Shown: in pieces, positions 18,485 through 26,837 of the stretch
Layout of the letters: each line of letters opens with the position of its first letter
Position numbering within the stretch: position 1 is the stretch's first letter
Assembly: GCA_945952415.1 (NCBI GenBank)
Contig: CAMFIF010000002.1
Coordinates: forward strand, 186,001-250,000
DNA length: 64,000 nt
Direction of reading: 5' to 3'
Origin: an uncultured Rhizobium sp.
Lineage (GTDB): Bacteria; Pseudomonadota; Alphaproteobacteria; Rhizobiales; Rhizobiaceae
The notes under the pieces: generated by a model
What the model saw: only the letters and a program-made list of their open reading frames with translations
Told to the model about the DNA's origin: nothing
Databases searched by the model: none
Program-made: the position numbers and the translations under genes

Positions 18485-19222
18485 TTAGATCATCGCCATG
18501 CCGCCGTTGACGTGGAGCGTCTGGCCCGTCACGTAAGCGGCTTCGGACGAAGCGAGGAAGACGGCGGCGGAGGCAATCTCGGCACCGGTGCCCATGCGGC
18601 GCATGGGAATGGCGCCCATGATGGCTTCCTTCTGCTTTTCGTTGAGCTTGCCGGTCATGGCGCTTTCGATGAAGCCCGGGGCAATGCAGTTCACCGTCAC
18701 GTTGCGGGTGGCGATTTCCTGGGCGAGCGACTTGGAAAAGCCGATCATACCAGCCTTCGAGGCGCAGTAATTCGCCTGGCCGGGATTGCCGGTCACGCCC
18801 ACCACCGAGGTGATGTTGATGATGCGGCCATAGCGGCGGCGCATCATCGGATGGGTGAGTTCGCGCGTGAGGCGGAAGACGGAGGTGAGGTTCACTTCCA
18901 GAACCGCATCCCAGTCCGCATCGCTCATGCGCACGAAGAGGCCGTCCTTGGTGATGCCGGCATTGTTGACGAGAATGTCGACGCCGCCGAGTTCGGCTTC
19001 GGCCTTTTCGCCGAGCGCCTTCACCGCATCGCGGTCCGCGAGGTTGGCGGGCATGACGTGGACGCGCTCGCCGAGATCGTTGGCCAGCTGCTCCAGCTTT
19101 TCGGCGCGGGTGCCATGCAGGGCAACGGTCGCGCCCTGGGCATGCAGGGCGCGGGCGATCTCTTCGCCGATGCCGCCGGTTGCGCCCGTGACGAGGGCCT
19201 TGCGGCCGGTAAGATCGAACAT
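18485..19222 (-). CDS. fabG: 3-oxoacyl-ACP reductase
   Basis: A 245-residue short-chain dehydrogenase that reduces 3-oxoacyl-ACP with NADPH. The cofactor loop TGATGGIG is at 12-19, NNAG follows, and the catalytic residues appear in NITSVVGVTGNPGQANYCASKAG. The sequence ends GQTLHVNGGMAMI, typical of FabG. Of two close ATGs I choose the second (MFDLTGRK), because AAGG lies nine bases before it but is jammed against the first. It sits 57 bases after fabD on the same strand. Confidence 0.95.
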   Translation of the reverse strand: MFDLTGRKALVTGATGGIGEEIARALHAQGATVALHGTRAEKLEQLANDLGERVHVMPANLADRDAVKALGEKAEAELGGVDILVNNAGITKDGLFVRMSDADWDAVLEVNLTSVFRLTRELTHPMMRRRYGRIINITSVVGVTGNPGQANYCASKAGMIGFSKSLAQEIATRNVTVNCIAPGFIESAMTGKLNEKQKEAIMGAIPMRRMGTGAEIASAAVFLASSEAAYVTGQTLHVNGGMAMI

Positions 19223-19279
19223 GGAAGTCATCCTTTCCAGGGTCAGGGCCGGTGGCGCCTTGGCTGCCGGCCGAAGGGA

Positions 19280-20224
19280 TCAGGCATTGAGCGCGGCAAG
19301 GGCCGCATCGATATCGGCAGCGCCGTTGACCGCAACGCCGTTCACTGCCTTGTCGATACGGCGGGCAAGACCGGTCAGCACCTTGCCGGAGCCGATTTCA
19401 TAGAGCGTGGTGACGCCGTTCTTTCCGAACCATTCCACCGTTTCGCGCCAGCGCACCTGGCCGGTGACCTGCTCGACGAGAAGACGGGCGATTTCGTCCG
19501 CATCGGTGACCGGGGCAGCACGGACATTGGCGATGACGGGCACGAGGGGCGCCTTCTTTTCAACGTTCGCCAGCGCCTCGCGCATGGCATCGGCTGCGGG
19601 CGCCATCAGGCTCGAATGGAAGGGCGCGGAGACGGGCAGCATCAGGGCACGCTTCGCGCCCTTTTCGGAAGCGAGCGCCGCAGCCTTTTCGACCGCCGCC
19701 TTCTCGCCCGAGATCACCAGCTGACCGCCGCCATTGTCATTGGCGATCTGCACCGCGCCTTCGGCACGGGCGGCGGCGCAGACGGCCTCCACATCGCCAT
19801 GTTCGAGACCGATGATCGCCGCCATCGCGCCCTTGCCGACGGGAACGGCCGCCTGCATGGCATTGCCGCGAATGCGCAGGAGCCGCGCCGTATCGGCCAG
19901 CGAGAAGGTGCCGGCGGCGCAGAGTGCGGAATATTCGCCGAGCGAATGGCCGGCGACATAGGCCACCTTCCCCTTCAGGTCGAGACCACGGGCTTCCATG
20001 ATGCGGATGATCGCCATGGAGACCGCCATCAGCGCCGGCTGGGCATTGGCGGTGAGCGTCAGCGTTTCTTCCGGACCCTCGAACATGGTGGCGGAGAGCT
20101 TTTCGCCGAGCGCCTCGTCCACTTCCTCGAAAACCGCACGGGCTTCGGCAAAGTCGGCTGCCAGTTCCTTGCCCATGCCCACGGCCTGGCTGCCCTGGCC
20201 CGGAAAAGTGAATGCAATTGCCAT
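19280..20224 (-). CDS. fabD: Malonyl-CoA:ACP transacylase
   Basis: A 314-residue enzyme that loads malonate onto ACP. The N-terminal FTFPGQGSQAVGMGKE, active-site GHSLGEYSAL (serine 94) and the later PVSAPFHSSLM with the catalytic histidine are all present. The start is the ATG giving MAIAFTFPG, preceded by GGAAGGAG. It is the first gene of the reverse-strand fatty acid block fabD-fabG-acpP-fabF and is divergent from the Tas-like reductase. Confidence 0.96.
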   Translation of the reverse strand: MAIAFTFPGQGSQAVGMGKELAADFAEARAVFEEVDEALGEKLSATMFEGPEETLTLTANAQPALMAVSMAIIRIMEARGLDLKGKVAYVAGHSLGEYSALCAAGTFSLADTARLLRIRGNAMQAAVPVGKGAMAAIIGLEHGDVEAVCAAARAEGAVQIANDNGGGQLVISGEKAAVEKAAALASEKGAKRALMLPVSAPFHSSLMAPAADAMREALANVEKKAPLVPVIANVRAAPVTDADEIARLLVEQVTGQVRWRETVEWFGKNGVTTLYEIGSGKVLTGLARRIDKAVNGVAVNGAADIDAALAALNA

Positions 20225-20414
20225 GAGATCAGGCTCCTTCCGCGAATTTTTCCTTTCCATTCACATTCTGCCGGAATGAGTCAAGTGTGGGGCATGTCAT
20301 GAAGACCGTGCCGAGGCGAACCATTATTGCCGCTTGCGGCCTTGAAGGCCCGCGATCACCCATTACATTGCGGGACCGCATCTTTCGCCGCATTTCCTTC
20401 CGAGGGGCTTTTCC

Positions 20415-21455
20415 ATGAAGTACAAATTGCTTGGCCGCACCGGCATGTCCGTTTCCGAAATCTGCCTGGGCACCATGACCTGGGGCACCCAGAACACCGA
20501 AGCGGAGGCGCATGAACAAATGTCCCATGCCGTCGAGGCCGGGGTGAATTTCTTCGATACCGCAGAGCTTTATCCCGTCACGCCGCTTTCGGCCGAAACC
20601 CAGGGGCGCACCGAGGACTATATCGGCACCTGGTTCGAAAAGACCGGCAAGCGGCAGGACATCATCCTTGCCACGAAGGTTGCGGGACCGGGCCGGCCCT
20701 ATCTGCGCGGCGGCCGGCCGATCGACGCCGCCGGCATGCGCGAGGCGCTGGAGGGCAGCCTGAAGCGGATGAAGACCGACTATATCGATCTCTACCAGAT
20801 CCACTGGCCTAACCGCGGCCATTTCCACTGGCGGCAGTACTGGGGCTTCGATGCCGCCCGGCAGGACCGGGAGAAGGCGCGCGCCGACATCCTCATGATT
20901 CTCGAGACGCTGGACGGCTTCGTGAAGGCCGGCAAGGTGCGCGCCATCGGCCTTTCCAACGAGAGCGCCTGGGGCACGATGAAATATCTGGAGCTGGCCG
21001 AATCCCGAGGCCTGCCGCGCGTCGCCTCCATCCAGAACGAGTATAATCTGCTCTACCGGCATCATGATCTCGATCTCGCCGAAGTCAGCCATCACGAGGA
21101 TGTGGGGCTCCTGGCCTATTCCTCGCTCGCCGGCGGCCTTTTGACCGGCAAATATCTCGACGGTGCGCGCCCCAAGGGCTCGCGGGCCGATTTCGGCGAT
21201 ATCGGCGGCCGCCTCGTGCCCTCGCAGGAGGAGGCAACCCGGGCCTATGTGCAGCTTGCCCGCGACAACGGGCTCGATCCGGCAGCCATGGCGCTCGCCT
21301 ACTGCCTTCAGAAGCCCTTCATGACCTCGGTCATCATCGGCGCGACGACCATGGAACAGCTGAAGACCGATCTCAGCGCCAAGGACGTTACCCTTTCGGC
21401 AGAGGTGCTCAAGGAAATCGAGCGCATTCACCGCAAATATCCGCTGCCGATGTAA
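20415..21455 (+). CDS. tas: NADP(H)-dependent aldo-keto reductase (Tas-like)
   Basis: A 346-residue TIM-barrel aldo-keto reductase, the same length as E. coli Tas and matching it closely as I recall (LGTMTWGTQNTEAEAHEQ, DTAELYPVTPLSAETQGRTEDYIGTW, ATTMEQLKTDLS). The catalytic set is D and Y in FFDTAELY, K in LATKVAGPG and H in IHWPN. Tas was named for suppressing a tyrosine auxotroph; the physiological substrate is unknown. A strong terminator follows, so it is probably monocistronic. Confidence 0.87.
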   Translation: MKYKLLGRTGMSVSEICLGTMTWGTQNTEAEAHEQMSHAVEAGVNFFDTAELYPVTPLSAETQGRTEDYIGTWFEKTGKRQDIILATKVAGPGRPYLRGGRPIDAAGMREALEGSLKRMKTDYIDLYQIHWPNRGHFHWRQYWGFDAARQDREKARADILMILETLDGFVKAGKVRAIGLSNESAWGTMKYLELAESRGLPRVASIQNEYNLLYRHHDLDLAEVSHHEDVGLLAYSSLAGGLLTGKYLDGARPKGSRADFGDIGGRLVPSQEEATRAYVQLARDNGLDPAAMALAYCLQKPFMTSVIIGATTMEQLKTDLSAKDVTLSAEVLKEIERIHRKYPLPM

Positions 21456-21486
21456 AGCTGAGACAGACGCGTTATATTGCCTTAAG

Positions 21487-21516
21487 ATGCGGCGTCGCGG
21501 GACGCCGCATTTTTTC
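21487..21516 (+). terminator. Rho-independent terminator after tas-like gene
   Basis: Perfect ten-base arms ATGCGGCGTC and GACGCCGCAT around loop GCGG, followed by TTTTTC. It also rules out a start for the next gene at an in-frame ATG located inside the hairpin. Confidence 0.88.
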
Positions 21517-21552
21517 ATTCAGGGCCGCCCTGGCCCGCCTGACGAAAGTGAT

Positions 21553-22167
21553 ATGGATATGGAAGACGCAGACGGTTTCAACGAATTGCCGGAGCTGGCC
21601 ATCCGCGTGGACGAGGCCCTCGCTGGACTGGGCGAGAACGTGGCCATGGTGCTCAGCGAACTCAACGGCTTTCTCTGCGGCATCCTGACCTCGCCCGAAG
21701 TGATCCCCGAGGACGAGTGGATCCGGGAAATCTGGGACAGCGAGGACGACAGCGGACCCTTTGCCAGCGCCGCCGAGGCCCAGGCCTTCCGCACGCTGGT
21801 GCGCGACTACAAGAAAAGCATCGAGGACGAGCTTTCCAGCGATACGTTCGAACCGATCTTCGACATCGATGCCGAGTCGGAAGAGGTGATCTGGGAAATA
21901 TGGGCGATCGGCTTCAGCCGGGCCATGGACCTGCGCTTCGATTCCTGGAACGCCTATCTGGAAAATGGCGATGACGAGGTTTCCGAGGCGATGATGAACC
22001 TGATCGGCCTCGTGACCATCGCCGATCCGGAGGACGAGGGCGAGCAGCTGAGCGAAGAGGATCTCGCCGAGGTTCACGAGGCGGCGCCCGATCTGATCCC
22101 CTATGCGGTCATGGCGCTCTATCACGGTGGCGAGCGGGGCTCGCAGCGCTCGCACCTCGATTCCTGA
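21553..22167 (+). CDS. UPF0149 (YecA/YgfB-like) family protein
   Basis: A very acidic 204-residue protein of the UPF0149 family (ELNGFLCGILTSPEVIPEDEWIREIW; later VIWEIWAIGFSRAMDLRFDSW). I see no C-terminal cysteine-rich SEC-C metal motif of the YecA kind. I start at MDMEDADGFNE with GAAAG upstream, because the earlier in-frame ATG falls inside the previous gene's terminator; a second ATG two codons on is equally possible. The molecular role is not established. It stands alone between the reductase and the ribosomal operon, and a G+C stem follows it. Confidence 0.82.
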   Translation: MDMEDADGFNELPELAIRVDEALAGLGENVAMVLSELNGFLCGILTSPEVIPEDEWIREIWDSEDDSGPFASAAEAQAFRTLVRDYKKSIEDELSSDTFEPIFDIDAESEEVIWEIWAIGFSRAMDLRFDSWNAYLENGDDEVSEAMMNLIGLVTIADPEDEGEQLSEEDLAEVHEAAPDLIPYAVMALYHGGERGSQRSHLDS

Positions 22168-22184
22168 GCGATACAAACGGGCCT

Positions 22185-22212
22185 GGGCGCGGGAAAATCA
22201 GCCCGCGCCCTT
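22185..22212 (+). terminator. Stem-loop after the UPF0149 gene
   Basis: Perfect nine-base arms GGGCGCGGG and CCCGCGCCC with an eight-base loop, but only two T residues follow. It probably separates this gene from the rpsF promoter immediately downstream. Confidence 0.45.
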
Positions 22213-22238
22213 GCCATATCGGCGAAAATGCGTATAAG
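22211..22238 (+). promoter_or_regulatory. Promoter for the rpsF operon
   Basis: TTGCCA (22211-22216) and TATAAG (22233-22238) with a 16-base spacer form a good sigma-70-type promoter. It leaves a leader of about 215 bases before rpsF that holds a GGAACC-AAG-GGTTCC hairpin at 22314-22328. Confidence 0.6.
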
Positions 22239-22458
22239 CGCGCCTGTTCGCAACATCCGGTCTTCTGGCTGGTGGCTGAACGGAGGGCAGGTCCGGCCTT
22301 GGCCAGACCGCTCGGAACCAAGGGTTCCAGCCTCCCGTGTCTCCGCTCTCGACCGTCTCGGAAACGCTTTTCTTGCCTCGGCTTCAGGTCGACCAGGAGC
22401 AGTCGTTGAGGCTTAGCCGCCGAAACCGGATGATTTGAAACGCAAGAAAGGCAAGCCA

Positions 22459-22881
22459 ATGGCTCTTTATGAACACGTATTCCTTGCTCGTCAGGACGTA
22501 TCCGGACAGCAGGTCGATGCCCTGATCGAACAGTACAAGGGCGTCATCGAATCCTTCGGCGGCAAGGTTGGCCGCGTGGAGAACTGGGGCCTCAAGTCCC
22601 TCACCTACCGCATCAAGAAGAACCGCAAGGCGCATTACGCCCTTCTGGACATCGATGCTCCGGCAGCCGCCATCCAGGAAGTCGAGCGCCAGATGCGCAT
22701 CAACGAAGACATCCTTCGTTACATGACCATCGCCGTCGAAGCCCATGAAGAAGGCCCGTCCGCGATGATGCAGAAGCGCGACCGTGACGACCGTCCGCGC
22801 CGCGATGGCGACCGCCCGGAGCGCGGCTTCGACCGTGACCGTTCCGACCGTCCGCGCCGTCCGCGCGAAGACCGTGCATAA
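22459..22881 (+). CDS. rpsF: 30S ribosomal protein S6
   Basis: A 140-residue S6 protein beginning [18 protein letters not shown] and containing [24 protein letters not shown]6 binds S18 and 16S rRNA in the 30S platform. Beyond the core of about 105 residues it has a highly charged tail rich in Arg and Asp ([17 protein letters not shown]...), a feature common in Rhizobiales. The start follows AAGAAAGG. It heads rpsF-rpsR-DUF2232-rplI; the long leader upstream suggests regulation at RNA level. Confidence 0.97.
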   Translation: MALYEHVFLARQDVSGQQVDALIEQYKGVIESFGGKVGRVENWGLKSLTYRIKKNRKAHYALLDIDAPAAAIQEVERQMRINEDILRYMTIAVEAHEEGPSAMMQKRDRDDRPRRDGDRPERGFDRDRSDRPRRPREDRA

Positions 22882-22894
22882 GGAGATCTGACCG

Positions 22895-23143
22895 ATGGCT
22901 GAAGTATCCTCTTCCCCGGCACGCCGCCCGTTCCACCGCCGCCGCAAGACCTGCCCCTTCTCCGGCGCGAACGCTCCGAAGATCGACTACAAGGACGTCC
23001 GTCTGCTGCAGCGCTACATTTCCGAGCGCGGCAAGATCGTTCCGTCCCGCATCACGGCCGTTTCCCAGAAGAAGCAGCGCGAACTCGCCCAGGCGATCAA
23101 GCGCGCCCGCTTCCTCGGCCTGCTGCCCTACGTCGTATCCTGA
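22895..23143 (+). CDS. rpsR: 30S ribosomal protein S18
   Basis: An 82-residue basic protein with the S18 core [66 protein letters not shown]. It forms a heterodimer with S6 on the 30S platform. AAGGAG lies nine bases before the ATG and the gap to rpsF is 13 bases, so the two are co-expressed. Normal length. Confidence 0.98.
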   Translation: MAEVSSSPARRPFHRRRKTCPFSGANAPKIDYKDVRLLQRYISERGKIVPSRITAVSQKKQRELAQAIKRARFLGLLPYVVS

Positions 23144-23155
23144 TACGGACTCCGC

Positions 23156-23182
23156 GTGATGCCGCATCCGTTGCGGCATCAC
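23156..23182 (+). other. Perfect hairpin between rpsR and the DUF2232 gene
   Basis: Arms GTGATGCCGCA and TGCGGCATCAC pair over 11 bases with loop TCCGT, 12 bases after rpsR. No T-tract follows, so it is more likely an mRNA processing or stabilising element than an intrinsic terminator. Confidence 0.55.
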
Positions 23183-23327
23183 GGTGACTCCGGGCAAGGC
23201 GGCCTCCGCCCTGCCCTCCTCCCTTCCCCGTTGGGCGCGGATCGGAGAACCACCGAAATCCCATGTTGGGGCAAGACCGGCCCGTGCCGGCGCCTCTAAC
23301 TGCGAATGCCGCAGGACAGCGAGTGAC

Positions 23328-24302
23328 ATGAAACTGGACAGGAAAATTGCTGCTCTCGGCCTTCTGGCCGGCATCACCGCCGCACTTCTGGTGCTCGGCG
23401 CGGTGAAGAGCGCCGACCTGACCTTCACGCTCTACGCCATTTCCACGCTGCCCATCCTCATTGCCGGCCTTGGCTGGGGCCATGGCGCTGCCGCCATTGC
23501 CGTCGTGACCGCCTCCCTGGTGACCGGCCTTGCGGTCGGCCCGCAGGCGGCCATCCTCGTCACGCTCGTTTCCTTCCTGCCCGCGGGCTGGATCAGCCAT
23601 CTTGCCAACCTCGCCCGCCCGGCGGTGGAACTCGGCGGCCCGAAGGACATGCTCGCCTGGTATCCGCTGCCGAACATCCTGCTGCAGCTCTGCCTGCTGG
23701 TTTCGGTGTCCGTCGTCGTCACCGGCGTGATGATCGGCTACGGTCCCGATCTCATCGACCGGCTGGTGGAGACGCTGCTTGAGGCCTCCGCCGGCCAGCC
23801 CGGCGCGCCGGTTCCCGACCAGGCCGCCATCGAGCAGACCAAGCGCATCCTGCTGCACATCGTCCCGCCGATCCAGGCGATGACCTGGGTGATCATCCAG
23901 TTCTCGACCTATTATCTGGCGACCCGGGTCGTCAGCTCCACCGGCCGGCCGGTACGTCCGCGGGAGAACATGAATTCTGCGCTGCGCATGAACCGCAATG
24001 CGATCTTCCTGCTGCTCGGCGCCCTGGCACTCTCCTTCGTGGACGGTCCCCTCGGCCTCGTGGGCGGTACGATCACCGGCGCCTTCCTCGCCGGCTTCCT
24101 GATTTCCGGCTTTGCCGTGCTGCATTTCCGCACCCGCGGGAAAGCCTGGCGGCTGCCGCTCCTCATCCTTGCCTATCTCGCCGCGTTTCTCACCGTGCTG
24201 CCCGGCATCATCATCATGATGCTCGGCCTGATGGATACGCGGCAAGCCATCGCGCTGACCTCGGCCCCCGGGGCCGGTTCGGCGCAACCCCCGAAATCCT
24301 GA
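23328..24302 (+). CDS. DUF2232 (YybS-like) multipass membrane protein
   Basis: A 324-residue integral membrane protein with about eight hydrophobic segments, starting MKLDRKIAALGLLAGITAALLVLGAVKSADLTFTLYAIS and ending with two long helices. It belongs to the DUF2232/YybS family, whose genes lie between rpsR and rplI in alphaproteobacteria and beside rplI in Bacillus as well. Function is unknown; the fold may resemble the S-component of vitamin transporters (inference). The first ATG with a short distance to a TM segment is used, since upstream in-frame codons give non-membrane, unlikely sequence. A perfect hairpin lies in the 184-base gap before it. Confidence 0.87.
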   Translation: MKLDRKIAALGLLAGITAALLVLGAVKSADLTFTLYAISTLPILIAGLGWGHGAAAIAVVTASLVTGLAVGPQAAILVTLVSFLPAGWISHLANLARPAVELGGPKDMLAWYPLPNILLQLCLLVSVSVVVTGVMIGYGPDLIDRLVETLLEASAGQPGAPVPDQAAIEQTKRILLHIVPPIQAMTWVIIQFSTYYLATRVVSSTGRPVRPRENMNSALRMNRNAIFLLLGALALSFVDGPLGLVGGTITGAFLAGFLISGFAVLHFRTRGKAWRLPLLILAYLAAFLTVLPGIIIMMLGLMDTRQAIALTSAPGAGSAQPPKS

Positions 24303-24332
24303 CATTAGAACTTCACTGAAAGGAACAAGACA

Positions 24333-24908
24333 ATGGAAGTGATCCTGCTTGAACGCGTGGCCAAGCTTGGCCAGATGGGCGAAACCGTAAAGGTTCGCGA
24401 CGGCTACGCCCGCAACTACCTCCTGCCGCTCGGCAAGGCGCTGCGCGCCAACGAAGCCAACAAGAAGCGCTTCGAATCCGAGCGTGCGACGCTCGAAGCC
24501 CGCAACGTCGAGCGCCGCTCGGAAGCCCAGAAGATTGCCGATGTTCTCAACGGCAAGTCCTTCGTCGTCGTCCGCGCCGCCGGCGAAACCGGCCAGCTCT
24601 ACGGCTCGGTCGCTGCCCGTGACGTGGCTGACGTGCTTGCTGCCGAAGGCTTCAACGTTGGCCGCAACCAGATCGTGCTGAACACCCCGATCAAGTCGAT
24701 CGGCCTGCACACGGTCGAGCTGGCCCTCCATGCCGAAGTCGAAGCCGCCATCGAGCTGAACGTTGCCCGTTCGGCCGAAGAAGCTGCCCGCCAGGCCAAG
24801 GGTGAGACCCTCACCTCCGCCGACGCCATCTACGGCGTGGACGAAGATGCGCTGCGTCCGGAAGACTTCTTCGATCCGGAAGCCGACCGCGACGGCGACG
24901 AAGAATAA
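24333..24908 (+). CDS. rplI: 50S ribosomal protein L9
   Basis: A 191-residue protein starting [45 protein letters not shown], the L9 N-terminal domain, followed by the long connecting helix and the C-terminal domain [16 protein letters not shown]...[25 protein letters not shown]. An acidic tail of about 40 residues ([19 protein letters not shown]) extends it past the E. coli length, as is usual in rhizobia. L9 helps maintain reading frame. SD AAAGGAA precedes the start; a strong terminator follows. Confidence 0.97.
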   Translation: MEVILLERVAKLGQMGETVKVRDGYARNYLLPLGKALRANEANKKRFESERATLEARNVERRSEAQKIADVLNGKSFVVVRAAGETGQLYGSVAARDVADVLAAEGFNVGRNQIVLNTPIKSIGLHTVELALHAEVEAAIELNVARSAEEAARQAKGETLTSADAIYGVDEDALRPEDFFDPEADRDGDEE

Positions 24909-24936
24909 GCACGCCTCTCCTGCGGGAGATGCCGGA

Positions 24937-24964
24937 CGCCCGGGCTTTGGCCCGGGCGTTTTTG
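24937..24964 (+). terminator. Rho-independent terminator after rplI
   Basis: Perfect ten-base arms ACGCCCGGGC and GCCCGGGCGT with loop TTTG, followed by TTTTGTTTTG. It closes the rpsF-rpsR-DUF2232-rplI operon. Confidence 0.92.
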
Positions 24965-25174
24965 TTTTGTTCTACTTCTATTTGATGCTATGGTGCCGGA
25001 TGGCCGGGCGAGTCGCCCGAGAGGCTGTCAACCGGAAAGACGGTCAAGGACGGCAATTATCCTGAATTGAACTGTTCTGCCTGTGGAATGCTGTGGGCAG
25101 GTAAGTTTCCCCTGTCCCGCGGCAGAGGCTCGGCTAAAGGTATTCGCTTGCAAGAAACGATGGAATTCCGACCC

Positions 25175-26671
25175 ATGAACGACGCTGCGCGCAAGATCGC
25201 CCCTCCCAATCCGGCCGATCCGCACTATCGCGAAGCCCCCAACAATATCGAGGCGGAGCAGGCCCTGCTCGGCGCCATTCTCGTCAACAACGATGCCTAT
25301 TACCGCGTTTCGGACTTTCTGAAGCCGATCCATCTCTACGAGCCGCTGCACCGCAAGATCTTCGAAGTCGCGGGCGACATCATCCGCATGGGCCGCACGG
25401 CCAATCCGGTGACGATCAAGACGCACCTGCCGGCGGATGCCAAGGTGGGCGACCTCACCGTCGCGCAATATCTCGCGCGCCTTGCGGCGGAAGCGGTTTC
25501 GATCATCAACGCGGAAGACTATGGCCGGGCGATCTACGATCTGGCACTGCGCCGGGCGCTGATCACCATCGGCGAGGACATGGTCAACATCGCCTATGAC
25601 GCGCCGCTGGACATGCCGCCGCAGGCGCAGATCGAGGATACGGAACGGCGGCTTTTCGATCTTGCCGAAAACGGCCGCTATGACGGCGGTTTCCAGACCT
25701 TCAACGATGCGGTGGCGCAGGCGATCGACATGGCCGCGGCCGCCAAGGAGCGCGACGGCGGTCTGTCGGGCATTTCCACCGGCATCCAGTCGCTCGATTC
25801 GAAGATGGGCGGGTTGCAGCGCTCGGACCTGATCATCCTTGCCGGCCGTCCGGGCATGGGCAAGACCTCGCTTGCGACGAATATCGCCTATAATATCGCC
25901 GCCGCCTATGAGGGCGAGGTCCAGGCGGACGGATCGATGAAAGCCCGCAACGGGGGCGTGGTCGGCTTCTACTCGCTCGAAATGTCGGCGGAACAGCTCG
26001 CCACCCGTATCATTTCCGAGCAGACGGAAGTTTCCTCCTCGAAGATCCGCCGCGGCGACCTGACCGATGCGGATTTCGAAAAGCTCGTCGCCTGCTCGAT
26101 GATGATGCAGAAGGTGCCGCTCTATATCGACCAGACCGGTGGTATCTCCATAGCCCAGCTCGCCGCCCGCGCCCGCCGCCTGAAGCGCCAGCGCGGCCTC
26201 GATGTTCTGGTGGTCGACTACGTGCAGCTCATGACCGGCTCCAAGAAGGCCGGCGAAAACCGCGTGCAGGAAATCACCGAAATCACCACGGGTCTCAAGG
26301 CGCTCGGCAAGGAACTCAACGTGCCGATCGTGGCGCTCTCCCAGCTCTCCCGCCAGGTGGAAAGCCGCGACGACAAGCGCCCGCAGCTCTCGGACCTGCG
26401 TGAATCGGGCTCGATCGAACAGGACGCCGACGTGGTGCTCTTCGTGTTCCGCGAGGAATATTACGTCAAGAACCAGGAGCCGCGCGATCCCGACGATCCG
26501 AAATATCCGGAATGGGAAGCCCATTTCGAAAAGGTCCGCGGCACCGCCGACGTCATCATCGCCAAGCAGCGCCACGGCCCCACCGGCACCGTCAAGCTCG
26601 CCTTCCAGGCCGAGTTCACCCGCTTCGCCGACCTCGCGGATCCGAGCTTCATCCAATATGAGGAGCCTTGA
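25175..26671 (+). CDS. dnaB: Replicative DNA helicase
   Basis: A 498-residue hexameric helicase that unwinds DNA at the fork. The N-terminal domain begins YREAPNNIEAEQALLGAILVNNDAYYRVSDF; the RecA-like motor has Walker A GRPGMGKTS, Walker B LDVLVVDYVQLM and the SQLSRQVESR DnaB signature. No intein or insertion is seen. The ATG giving MNDAARK is chosen because rhizobial DnaB proteins begin this way; an ATG five codons earlier (25160) is possible. It has its own promoter region after the rplI terminator. The gene context rplI-dnaB-alr-radA is conserved in the group. Confidence 0.96.
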   Translation: MNDAARKIAPPNPADPHYREAPNNIEAEQALLGAILVNNDAYYRVSDFLKPIHLYEPLHRKIFEVAGDIIRMGRTANPVTIKTHLPADAKVGDLTVAQYLARLAAEAVSIINAEDYGRAIYDLALRRALITIGEDMVNIAYDAPLDMPPQAQIEDTERRLFDLAENGRYDGGFQTFNDAVAQAIDMAAAAKERDGGLSGISTGIQSLDSKMGGLQRSDLIILAGRPGMGKTSLATNIAYNIAAAYEGEVQADGSMKARNGGVVGFYSLEMSAEQLATRIISEQTEVSSSKIRRGDLTDADFEKLVACSMMMQKVPLYIDQTGGISIAQLAARARRLKRQRGLDVLVVDYVQLMTGSKKAGENRVQEITEITTGLKALGKELNVPIVALSQLSRQVESRDDKRPQLSDLRESGSIEQDADVVLFVFREEYYVKNQEPRDPDDPKYPEWEAHFEKVRGTADVIIAKQRHGPTGTVKLAFQAEFTRFADLADPSFIQYEEP

Positions 26672-26683
26672 GGGCGGCGTGTG

Positions 26684-26760
26684 CCTCTGTCGGCCGAGTT
26701 TGCGGAGGCGCCCCCCTCTGTCGGCAGGGCAGAGGGGGTAGGGTCCGGCATTCTCCACAC
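26684..26760 (+). repeat. Degenerate copy of the palindromic REP-type repeat
   Basis: The dnaB-alr gap contains CCCCCCTCTGTCGGCAGGGC-AGAGGGGG and neighbouring CTCTGTCGGCC, resembling the CCCCCCTCTGTC... palindromes found as a cluster at 34.17-34.48 kb, but lacking the ATCTCCCCC-GCAA-GGGGGGAGAT hairpin. It probably represents a decayed copy. Confidence 0.45.
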
Positions 26761-26837
26761 CACACTTTCACCCAAGACCCGGTTACGGTAGGGAAGGCCT
26801 GTCGCCCGTTCCTGAAAAATCGCGCAGAAAGCTCCCC

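Noticed and set aside
18182-20302. Long forward open frame opposite fabG and fabD
   Set aside because: Antisense shadow; both reverse genes carry complete catalytic motifs.
22239-22458. Definite assignment of an S6:S18 leader motif
   Set aside because: Stems are visible, but I could not fold the specific CCG-bearing motif with confidence; left as a finding only.
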